Part shown: piece after piece, positions 11,301 to 19,600 of the stretch | Numbering within the stretch: the stretch's first letter is position 1 | Layout: the number at the start of each line of letters is the position of its first letter | NCBI GenBank assembly: GCA_029582155.1 | Contig: CM055898.1 | Location: 36,455,455 to 36,519,454 of the forward strand | DNA: 64,000 bases | From: Panopea generosa | Taxonomy: Eukaryota; Mollusca; Bivalvia; Adapedonta; Hiatellidae | Reading direction: 5' to 3' | Translations under genes and position numbers: made by a program | The notes under the pieces: model-generated | Database searches by the model: none | Told to the model about the DNA's origin: nothing | Seen by the model: only the letters and a program-made list of their open reading frames with translations

Positions 11301-12735
11301 TAGCTGAACTTTTTATTTCAGAGGAGCATTCTCCACGGACTCTCTACAACGGTGCCTACACACCGTTTTCAGTCAACTACGTCTCTGGTTCCATAGCTTA
11401 ATTAGCTTAATACTTAGATACAAGCCCCTACTAGTAAATATATACAAAATACTATATCGCTCCATGTCTTTTTAACAGACAATACTAGGGTTGACTATTA
11501 CAAGTATATATGTTCCCTCTTACTATAGTTAGCTTTCAGCAGAACTCGCTACATGCACATGTTGTATTGCTGCAAGACTTCAAATCATTCCAGCTTTCCG
11601 TTAGCCAGCTTCAGCACACCAAAATCATGAGCATTTTGAGATTGTATTTAGCATTCTTTTATCTTGTCGAACTATTCTAACACCTTTTTACACTATACTT
11701 TTGTTTTCTTTTTTTCTACTAACTTTAGACACGACGTGCAGCTGTCCGATTATGCATGTAGATATATATTCTGGATCTAAATCTAAACATTATATAGGCC
11801 TGTTGCAGGGTTTTTAAGTTATTACGTAATGTATTCTTTGTCTGACCTTAAACATTATATCACACCGCGGGTCTAAGTTTACACGTTATATACTCGTATA
11901 CTGGGTCTAAATTTAAAAATAATATTGTAAATTATACCTACATCAACATCGATCAGATTTAACAAGAAGCACAAATGCATTCTATTTTTGTTTGCATTTA
12001 CTTGTTTTATCTATAAATCAGGTTATGTTATAAATGTTTGGTTGTATTTTAATATTTATATATATTTTACAATACAATAACATGTAATATTCTATAAACT
12101 GTAAGAATGACACAGACAGAAAATGGATTGGATTGAAAGCATGTTGATGTTAGTACGCCTCATCCTTAAACAGATACAATGATGGCCGAACGTTTCATGT
12201 ATTGATTGGTCATGTTCTAGTATCCGATTTACGTAAATTGTATTACATATACCGCGAATTAGAAGGAAGAACTGTAGTTATTATAATATATACTATAGAA
12301 TAAATGGTTGTATTAGTTAAAATAAATTATTGGTCCCGAGTTTAAGTCCCTGCAGTACGAGGAAAATAATAGAATTTAATAATACATTTTGTTTGAGGCG
12401 ACCTTGTCATTCCTCCTAAATTTAACCAATTTGAAACGAGTCTACATCAACTTTAAAAAGTCTATGTCATGATGAAACTGTCTAGATTAAAAACATCTTT
12501 ATAATGCGAGTCTTGGTTTAAACAGTGTTTAATGTGGTCCAAGTTTAACACTGTATGTAGGCTACTTAGTAAATAGTTAAAACAGTAGTCCTATGTAAAT
12601 GTGCATCTGAGTTAGTTCTTATTAATTTGAATTATAAACTTCATAAGATAATGTACATATACTCACCCGTTCACTGAACGACTTCTTCCAGCTGACACAG
12701 AATGCAAAGCATCCTGGGGTTTTCTCACTTGTCAT
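496..12735 (-). CDS. Candidate A-kinase-anchoring-like protein, four exons, 3' end outside window
   Basis: Not recognised as a known orthologue. Exons (minus): 12735-12667, 4823-4733, 2722-2486, 555-496. All junctions are AG/GT and the phases agree (0, 1, 1, 1), giving 152 residues before the model leaves the window. Donors are GTGAGT, GTAATA, GTAGGT and GTAGGC. Residues 1-41 hold five cysteines and basic clusters (SWKKSFSER, VRKAFRSCFGRRSSK), which suggests a palmitoylated, membrane- or calmodulin-binding segment. Residues 54-125 are about 4.5 copies of a 12-residue repeat of the type VPEtkQATeaAd. Residues 134-147, LAEAIVTASLTRLV, form an amphipathic helix fitting the RII-anchoring pattern LAxxIVxxxLxxLV known from AKAPs. 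No PKA-binding claim can be proved from sequence. Other possibilities are an unrelated membrane scaffold or a chance helix. Introns 1-3 (7.8, 2.0 and 1.9 kb) are dominated by tandem repeats. The start is the first ATG in exon 1, and its context is not strong. Confidence 0.6.
930..1060 (-). mobile_element. Tc1/mariner-like transposase remnant (C-terminal end)
   Basis: Read on the minus strand in broken frames, the piece gives CTAVFRAQCSHSRY followed by HHVTFDF. This matches the C-terminal tail of Tc1-type transposases (CTAVI.A.GGHTRY) and the better copy at 35220-35530. It is heavily decayed and no terminal inverted repeats are visible. Confidence 0.5.
1130..1258. repeat. Inverted repeat, about 27-bp arms
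   Basis: The left arm at 1130-1156 begins GAAGTGAGTTTGATATTCG. The right arm at 1232-1258 is its inverted copy with a few mismatches (complement GAAGTTAGCTTGATATTCG). The spacing is about 75 bp. It looks like a small MITE or foldback remnant. Confidence 0.6.
1425..1840. repeat. Diverged tandem duplication of about 215 bp
   Basis: Two neighbouring blocks share AATTCCTTATGA, CATGTTTT, a TGTGATTA/CACGTGATTA motif and ACATACCTCATATATCC in the same order, about 215 bp apart. The second copy contains TCACGTGATTATGACGT, which resembles the CACGTGA-bearing block next to exon 1 at 12.86 kb. Confidence 0.55.
1905..1970 (-). repeat. tRNA-like SINE head remnant
   Basis: The minus strand reads TGTGGGTTCGAATCCCG, a perfect RNA polymerase III box B (GGTTCGAATCC), about 16 nt after GCGCTGACGCC. 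There is no full cloverleaf, so I read it as a SINE head or tRNA pseudogene. Confidence 0.4.
2185..2425. repeat. Compound trinucleotide microsatellite (ATT)n-(AGT)n-(ATT)n
   Basis: About 50 bp of ATT repeats lead into about 125 bp of AGT repeats with one GAA interruption near 2320, then more ATT. The array ends about 60 bp from the donor of exon 3 of the minus-strand gene. Open frames across it (poly-Ser, poly-Ile, poly-Leu) are artefacts of the repeat. Confidence 0.95.
3000..3115 (-). repeat. SINE-C fragment
   Basis: The stretch TGAATCTGAGTAGAACAATC followed by GTCCTTCCGCCAATAACT matches the SINE-C copies at 21178 and 39118 in minus orientation. Only the middle of the element is present. 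Confidence 0.5.
3130..3500. repeat. 41-bp minisatellite, about nine copies
   Basis: Units built on GTTTTATCTGATATACATG and CCGATATTGTGTTGATATA repeat at about 41 bp. The central copies are near-identical and the outer ones degenerate. The array lies in intron 2 of the AKAP-like gene, just left of an unrelated array that has the same 41-bp period. Confidence 0.9.
3590..4735. repeat. 41-bp minisatellite carrying the exon 2 splice donor, about 27 copies
   Basis: The unit on the plus strand reads TGTATTACCTGTCACAGCAT followed by TTACTAATAAGTAACAAACTC. On the minus strand each unit contains GTGACAG|GTAATACAGAG. The real exon 2 of the AKAP-like gene ends GCCACAG|GTAATACAG at 4733, exactly where the array begins, so the donor belongs to the outermost unit. 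A few units carry a 4-bp CAGT insertion. Confidence 0.9.
4824..5635. other. Unique intronic sequence, nothing recognised
   Basis: This is the part of intron 1 of the AKAP-like gene directly upstream of exon 2. It includes the exon 2 acceptor (TTAATTTCAG). No further gene, RNA or repeat is evident. Confidence 0.4.
5640..10110. repeat. 23-bp minisatellite, about 195 copies (4.5 kb)
   Basis: The unit on the plus strand starts TATATGTTTGTATTGTGTTG and is closed by three more bases, usually TGG or GGG. Because 23 is not a multiple of 3 and the unit lacks stops in every frame, long MYCVVVYVCIVLWYMF-like open frames arise in all three plus frames and on the minus strand; none is a gene. Larger duplications are visible: about 5740-7040 resembles 7060-8460 (offset about 1.33-1.40 kb), and 9350-9730 resembles 9735-10100 (about 365 bp). 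It fills much of intron 1 of the AKAP-like gene. Confidence 0.95.
10310..10890. repeat. Promoter-block duplication, copy 1
   Basis: This block aligns, with much divergence, to 12330-12910. Shared landmarks in order are GAGTTTAAGTCCCTG, ATGGTCCAAGTT/GTGGTCCAAGTT, GATTTTATAAA, CAACGTTGCT, GACCAAT, CATCTGAAACT, ATCAACGTCA and GGTCCCGTGATAGCAACCGC. Where copy 2 has exon 1, this copy has a purine-rich GAA repeat. It contains a perfect cAMP-response-element palindrome TGACGTCA at 10801-10808. Confidence 0.65.
10680..10730. repeat. (GAA)n microsatellite
   Basis: AAAG units pass into GAA units and then imperfect GAGAAGGA. It lies at the position that corresponds to exon 1 in the second copy of the duplicated block. 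Confidence 0.9.
10891..12329. other. AT-rich intronic sequence, no gene seen
   Basis: Between the two duplicated blocks I see only weakly repetitive AT-rich sequence, with variants of GGGTCTAAATTTA and AAACATTATAT recurring around 11780-11940. No coding exon, RNA or mobile element could be supported. Confidence 0.4.
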
Positions 12736-12910
12736 ATTTGATTTTATAAACAAATATGCAAGTTCTCAACTCTACTACAGCACAACGTTGCTGTGCTGCC
12801 AATTGTCTTGTGACGTACGTACGACCTGGCGACCAATCAAATCATCTGAAACTCATCAACGTCACGTGATTCGGTCCCGTGATAGCAACCGCACCAAGTA
12901 AAATTTATAT
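12330..12910. repeat. Promoter-block duplication, copy 2 (holds exon 1)
   Basis: This is the partner of 10310-10890. It contains exon 1 of the AKAP-like gene (12735-12667) and the conserved upstream motifs. The divergence between copies is high, so the duplication is old. Confidence 0.65.
12736..12910 (-). promoter_or_regulatory. Candidate promoter of the AKAP-like gene
   Basis: It lies directly upstream of exon 1. Visible motifs are an E-box/USF-type palindrome TCACGTGA (12862-12869) overlapping AACGTCACGTGA, a CCAAT box (12833-12837), a TGACGTACGTACG stretch and the block GGTCCCGTGATAGCAACCGC. The last is kept unchanged in the duplicated copy at 10.86 kb. No TATA box is obvious and the start site is unknown. 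Confidence 0.45.
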
Positions 12911-12919
12911 CATGGCGTA

Positions 12920-13035
12920 GTATTTGTTTTACTGTTCAATACTTCCCTGCCATGAGGCATAACAAGCTATGCCCGTGGAATCGAACCTGCAACCCCAAGT
13001 AAACGGTCCGATATCTTACCACGCATCCATGACAA
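12920..13035 (-). repeat. tRNA-derived SINE
   Basis: The minus strand reads GGATGCGTGGTAAGATATC and then GGTTGCAGGTTCGATTCCAC, that is box A-like and perfect box B spacing, followed by a tail. No clean cloverleaf or anticodon loop, so not called a tRNA gene. Confidence 0.5.
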
Positions 13036-13144
13036 AAGAAAGAAACGTCTTTGATTGACTAATGAAGAAGAGTTTGCTTAATTACAATATGTCAATTACA
13101 GTTACCAGTCACAATTAAGTTAAGTTTTAAGTAAAACTTGAGAA

Positions 13145-13205
13145 ATGTTTGTGAAACATACACACACACACACACATATTTATATATGTATATATATATC
13201 TGATG
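13145..13205. repeat. (CA)n/(TA)n microsatellite
   Basis: An ACACACACACACAC run passes into TATATATGTATATATATAT-type sequence. It is intergenic between the AKAP-like promoter and RPS4. Confidence 0.85.
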
Positions 13206-13544
13206 AAAACATTATTTTTGCGACCAGTGTGAATGTACAACCTGCGCATCAATGTAGCTTAATATGGTATACTAGTATACTGTTTGTTATTCAGTCAATA
13301 AATCATCAGAAATACCCTAAAAACGATGAAATTGATAATAAGTCAAAATATGATATAATGTTGAATGTATCACATCTAGGATAATAACCAATTTCAACAT
13401 TTTCAGTTAATTGCTAGTAAAACAATCATGTAACGTTCGTCCCATATTTATTCAATGTTGTAAGTTGTTTTACGATTCTCCGTAACATACATAAAGTTCA
13501 GGAAAATTGGAGGTTTTGTAATAAGAAATTTAAACCAGATCCCC

Positions 13545-13990
13545 AAACCGGTAAGCCCCAGGTGACAATTCCGACACTCTCCATCCGTGATCACAGGTGC
13601 CGGGCGCGTTGTCATGTCTTACAACACCCTCTATCCCATATCCCCTGTCTATCCCATATCCCCACACCTAAAACCCACTCACATCTTGAAAATACAATAA
13701 TACAACTACAGATATATTAAACAATGTCCAAATATATTATTCTGACAAGGAAAACATAAAATAAATTGTGTCTTGTACTAGTAAATCAAAATACATACAC
13801 GTCCAAAAGTGTCAGAATAATATATTTGAACATAGATTAAGATATCTATAGTATTTTTGTATTGTTCAAGATGTGAAAACAGGGGGTGGGGGTAGATGGT
13901 ATTGTAAGACATGGCAATGCGCACGGCACCGGTCCGTGATTTGTGGAGAACGTCGCAACTGATTACCCGTGGGTATTCGACGATGGACAT
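13545..13990. repeat. Large inverted repeat, about 190-bp arms
   Basis: The left arm (about 13550-13745) and right arm (about 13795-13985) are inverted copies. Paired landmarks are ATGTCTTACAACACC with the complement ATGTCTTACAATACC, CACATCTTGAAAATACAATA with CACATCTTGAACAATACAAA, and AAATATATTATTCTGACA in both. About 50 bp separate the arms. It is a foldback or MITE-like structure, diverged by small indels. Confidence 0.7.
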
Positions 13991-14870
13991 AAAATAGTGT
14001 ATTTATTACTGAAATAGGGACCTTGATCTTGCTTGCGACACGGCGCCTGGTTATGGTGAACATTTGTGCAGTAATTTTAAAATTCCTCTATGCACGAGAT
14101 AGTCTGGACAAGATCGGATGAACGCACATATACCGGCGCCGACGAACCACCATTATGCCAACCACGTCGAGGGAACACTAAGCGTGCTTGACAAAGAACT
14201 CTTCCATAAATATTTGTCCATTTGATTTTATTTAATTACACAAAATACGTGAACGTAAATTCAAGTTTACCAACTTTCGTACCTAAATCGCGGTTTCAAT
14301 GTAAAACGAGATAATTAAACCATTTTATAAGTCGATGCGAACGACATGTTCAGAATGTTAGTGTGGTGTAATCTTTCAACACGGTTTCAATTGGTCAGCC
14401 AGACTATAGAATGTAAGTTAAATCTATAAAAACACAATCAACATTTTATTTCGTATTATAGGAAGTTGTGCTTGCACAAAGGTGGTGCCTTCTTTTTTAT
14501 ATATCATTATTTACCATTTATAAAAGTAATGAAATCGTAATTGCACTATGCTACCAACGAGCAGTAAAAAAGTAAAAGAAAGAGATAAATTTATAAAAAC
14601 TTTGAACAAGATGGCCAAATGGGTCTGCTAGACTTATTTCTCTGACAAGTCCTATTCAAATTTTGAGAATTATCTGTGTCCATATAGTAGTCCTATGCAA
14701 AAATGTTTTTTTTATGAAAATAAAAAGGGTCACGGCGGCATGAAAATTTGGGGGCGGATGAAGATGATAATCTAGCAATTTATTATGGCCTTTTGGATAT
14801 TAAATCTTCTTTGAAGAACCCTGTCTCAACTGTTACAACTAAACAATACTTTAGACATCAAAACGATTGG
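13991..14870. other. Intergenic, no gene seen
   Basis: AT-rich intergenic sequence. The segment 14725-14790 (GGCGGCATGAAAATTTGGGG followed by GATAATCTAGCAATTTATTA) recurs at 20550-20620 inside RPS4 intron 4, so it is a dispersed repeat. Nothing else recognised. Confidence 0.4.
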
Positions 14871-14879
14871 AATATTACT

Positions 14880-15775
14880 AACATGAAATGTCACTGGTAA
14901 GTGTCGCATGTCCCCCAAATGGTCTGTGAAAAATAACAATATATGTTCTAATAGGTAGCGATGTATCCATCAATATCAAGGGTAATGGACTGATGTTTCA
15001 GACAAGACATGCAATTTCATGTGTCCTTTTTTTTACATTAAAGCACGACCTTGACGTTTGTGTGACCTTGATCTTGAAATCTGATGTAATGGTCTGGGTA
15101 TTTCAAAAAGAAAATGTAGGTGAAACATCATGATATGCCGATCACTTGTGTCAAGCAATTTTAAAAGTCCCCAAGTACAAGGCAAAGCTAACTCAAAGTG
15201 TGGCCTTGACCTTTAGGTACGGGTCTTACTAGCGACAAGTCGTCATGTTATATTGATCTTTTGTAGCAAGTATCATTGAAATCAATTCATGCATGACAAA
15301 GTTACAGACAGGACAAAATCTCGCACACTCAATGTTTTGTCACTGAAATTGTGACCTTGAACTTCAAAGTACGGGTGTGGGTCTTACTCATGACACGTCA
15401 TTTTATGTCGATCATTTGTAGCAAGTATCAACAAAATCCATCCATGCATGACAAGGTTACAGGCCGGACACGAAATACCCGACAGACGCTGCAATTACTG
15501 TATGCCACCCAAAAAAATTTTTTGTGGGGCATAAAAATGGACGAGAAAATTATGTTCTGCTTTCCCACAGTACAACGTAAATTCAGTCATTTTACTAGGT
15601 CCCAACCTCTTAATTTTAACAAATTTAAACCCCTACACATAGGGATCATTATACCAAATATTAACGATTTGGATGATTTGTTCTTGAGAAGAATATTTAA
15701 GAAATTTCACAATTTTTATCAATTAAAATTTCACCTTGTGAATAGAAGCTTCCCAGGGTGGGGCAAAGTTTAACC
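14880..15775. repeat. Dispersed repeat with internal tandem units (GTGACCTTGA type)
   Basis: Blocks with GTGACCTTGA, ACGGGTGTGGGTCTTACT, GTAGCAAGTATCA and CCATGCATGACAA recur two to three times with about 170-bp spacing, followed by a segment ending GGTGGGGCAAAGTTTAACCC. The 140-codon open frame across the end shows no recognisable protein family and follows the repeat, so it is not called a gene. Confidence 0.6.
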
Positions 15776-16239
15776 CTACTGTGATGGCTTGAATACACAC
15801 CCAAAGAGAAACTCATTTGGTGATACTTACGCAAAGAGCAACAGGCCTTCTAATTTCATAGATCTATAAAATGTTGAAGAAAAAATGTAACGGGCATAGA
15901 GCGATAACAATAGATCACCTGCGAGCGTTTGGTACTGGCAAGCAGGCGAGTGTAGCATGCAATTTATCTTCTTGGGAGTACAAGTCTGGAAGATGGGACA
16001 CAAATTGGAATTTTCTTTATTCAACAGAACTGTTAATTTTTTTTTCTGCAAAGTATGTTGCGCGTCTTTTAGAAAGGCAAGAACTGCAGATGATCAAGCC
16101 TCAGGAGACGACATTGTACAGACATTACTATTTGATCTCTACCATGCCCTATACAAACCTTAGACTAATATACCTAGTTCTGGTTCTTGAATCAACAAAA
16201 TATCTTGTGTTCATAAAAAATAATTTACATTACAAGTGG

Positions 16240-16610
16240 TCAACATCACCAATCATATCTACCTGCAACCAAACCAGTAGTCATGTAAGCTCAATTTCTT
16301 GGAAAGGTGGCAAATAGCACACAATGATATCTACCTGCAACTATACCAGTATTTTATCTACTTGTAACAAAACTATTAGTTTATCATGTAAACTCACAAC
16401 TTCTCGGGAAGGTAGCAAATAGAAAACAATCATATCTGCTTGTAACAAAACCAGTAGTTTATCATGTAAGCTCACAACTTCTGGGAAAGGTGGCAAATAG
16501 CACACAATGATATCTACCTGTAGCTATACCAGTATTTTATCTACCTGTAACCAAACCAGTATTTTATCAAGCTCACAACTTCTGGAAAATGTGGCAAATA
16601 GCACACAATC
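16240..16610. repeat. Tandem repeat of about 120 bp downstream of RPS4
   Basis: Units contain ATCTACCTGCAACCAAACCA, GTAAGCTCACAACTTCTGG and GGCAAATAGCACACAATGAT, repeated three to four times with variation. It starts about 50 bp beyond the RPS4 poly(A) signals. Confidence 0.75.
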
Positions 16611-16662
16611 AAGGCAATCACCTTGAAATATACAAAGCAAACATCAAATTCTCTTCAATGGG

Positions 16663-16674
16663 TTTATTTTTATT
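16663..16674 (-). terminator. RPS4 poly(A) signals
   Basis: Two AATAAA hexamers lie back to back on the minus strand (16674-16669 and 16668-16663), 17-28 nt after the RPS4 stop codon. This gives a very short 3' UTR, usual for ribosomal protein genes. Confidence 0.75.
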
Positions 16675-16690
16675 ATTGTACAGAAGTCTT

Positions 16691-19600
16691 TTAATTATTT
16701 TTCTGTGCCAGTCTCCTGTCACGTTCCTCAGCAATGGAAAGTTTGACACCCTTTCCTCGTGGAAGGGACACCCATGGTTTGTTGCCTTTGCCAATAACAA
16801 ATACATAACTCAATCTGAAAAAAGAAATGAAAATAGTAGCAACATAATCAATATATGTTCATTTAAATTCCAAATGGTGCAATGGGTAGTTTTATTTTTT
16901 CAAAATGGTACTAGAAGCTTCCTCGCTTGATGCTCAGCATTTAGGGGAGAGTTCTAGGTCTGGCGGGCCAGTGTCGGTATAATGCGACTGGGTGGGTGTC
17001 ATACCATGTGTCTGCGGCATGATACTCCAGTGTGACAGCACTTAGAATACTGTCTCAAGTAGACACTGTCGCGATAGGACTGAAAAATTGTTGAAAGCGA
17101 CGCTAAACACCATACAACAAACATTTTTTTTTTCATTTTTCTGATACCAATGAAATGAAATGGAAGAAAATCATTTACATACCATAAGATTTTATTTTTT
17201 CATTTTTTTTTTTTTACACTAAATATATCCGGGCGATTATTTATTCAAATAACCGGGTGATTATTTATTCAAATAATCACTTGGTCAGGGAGGGTATAAA
17301 AATCTAAAAATTTAATATATATACAGTATACCTAATACCGCGAATGCCCATATAAAAACAATCTGGGAAGACATGTGCAAAGCTCCAACTTTCGTTAGCA
17401 TCGGCATTTGTTTGCATTTCGTATTGGCAACTGTTTATTACACAGCATACTTGAGTAACCTTATTACTGTTTATTATTGACGCCATTCTTTACATTGTTG
17501 AAAAAAATTTAGACTCTGTACTAGATATGACCAGTATAACCTAAATTATACGAAATAAATTTCACTTTAAATTGCACAAACCAGAAGTCATACAGGTAGA
17601 ACGAAACTTATATTAACTTCAGAAATGGAATAATCAGGATATTTAATACTTTTGTATGACATTTGGATCCAATATCAAGGTCCCACAGCTGACAAGAACA
17701 CTTATTGCTTATTTGATGCGTCTGATCAGAGCCAGTTAAAATTTTCTAGGAAAGGGTTCAAGTGTAAAAAACACTTTCTAATTAAAAGGAGTAAAATTTC
17801 ACTCAAAAGCTGTTAATGAGTTTTAAACAAGGCAAATACTTTTTTAAAGAAAATTGCTACAAAACTTTTATCATCATTCCCATACCTTGTGGCAAAAGTG
17901 TGTCCAAGAGCATCTTTGACATGCACAATGTCGAATGATCCAGGATGTCTGTCTCTGTGTTGGATAACTCCAACACGCCCCAAGTTGTGACCTCCGGTGA
18001 TCATACACAGGTTACCTATAACATAAGTATGAAGAACAGTTACAATTTTCTAACAACAAAGAGTTGAACAGTTCAAATACACATTATCAATTTCTAAGAA
18101 TTGTTATGTCTCTTTTGAAATTAATTTATAATTTGTTTCTATTAATTGTTTTATTAACTTTGTAAATTGACCACAAAAACATATTCGTAACTAAAATTTA
18201 ATACTAAAATAACTTGTACAAGATTTCATCTTCCAGAACGATCTTTCATTTAAAATATGTTTAAACTAGTCATCTTTCGGAAGGTTACTTCCAAGCTACA
18301 AATATGTTTTACAAAACAGAATTCCTGTATATTTCCTGTGAAGGGTGCAAGAGTAAACATCGGATGAAGTCCATGAAACAAACACAAACTTTTCAAACTC
18401 CATTCAAACAATACTGCTCCACTCACTGACTAAAATTAAAATTAATCTCCTTTATTACTCCAATTTATTGTTTTTCATCCATCAATGAATCATGTTCAAA
18501 TTAATTTGAAAGGTGCTGAAAATGGCCTTAAACCACTACTCCCAATTTACAACAATTCAAGGAAAATCTGTTGATCTGTAACTGAGTTAATGAACCAGTC
18601 TGAAATATTAATGCAAGTCCAACCCAGCCATTTAACATCTGGATTAGCCACCTCAAAATTTTTTTTTTTCTATCAAATAAATAACCACTCACAGTATGTA
18701 CGGACAGTCAGTATCAAGACAATTCCACATTCTTGGAGCCAGAATATCAGAATAACATCATCTTTTTTGTCAAGACTATAGATTATAAACTTGTTCAACA
18801 ACAATGCTTATTTACCTGTATCAAACTTGATAAAGTCCTTAATTTTGCCTGTGGCTACATCTACCATACAAGTGTCATTGACCTTGACAAGTGGGTCTGG
18901 GTATCTGATGGTGCGGCCATCGCTGGTTGTCACATATGGTACACCCTTTGGTCCAACCTCCTGACGTCTCACACGGCACAGCTTGTACTAGAAGATGATA
19001 TGGATAGAATTTAAATTAATTAAAACAAGCGAGAAAAATCGCAAATATATCCAACAGTTACCTAGTAAAGGTTTAGTATAATAGTGTGATTTCTGTACAG
19101 GACTTTATAAAGATAATGAAACTATTGTATCTACTGTTGGTGATGCTACAAGATCAAGTGGATACAAGTAGCGACCGTCAGCAGAAGTTTATATTGGCAC
19201 TTCTTTGACCAGAATGTTCCAATATAAGAACATCTGGCTTCGAAAAGGCCGTTAAACTTAATACGTCAGCAAATACAGTTTCAAAATTAACAAAAGTGAT
19301 GTATACCTGAATTTCTTTGTTTATAATTTCAATATTGTAGATGAAGAAATGTATTTTTATGATAAATAAATGTGATTTCGGTAAAAGGGTTAAAAAATTT
19401 TAATTGATGAAACTACTGTATCTACTGTTGGTGATGCTACAAGATCAGGTGGATGCAAGCAGCGACCGTCAGCAGAAGTTTATATTGGCACTTCTTTGAC
19501 CAGAATGTTCCAATATAAGAACATCTGGCTTCGAAAAGGCCGCTAAACTTAATACGTCAGCAAATACAGTTTCAAAATTAACAAAAGTGATGTATACCTG

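Noticed and set aside
15351-15773. 140-codon open frame
   Set aside because: It lies wholly in a dispersed repeat with GTGACCTTGA units and shows no protein family.
15871-16317. 148-codon open frame
   Set aside because: It has no recognisable domain, overlaps the tandem repeat region beside RPS4, and shows no splice context.
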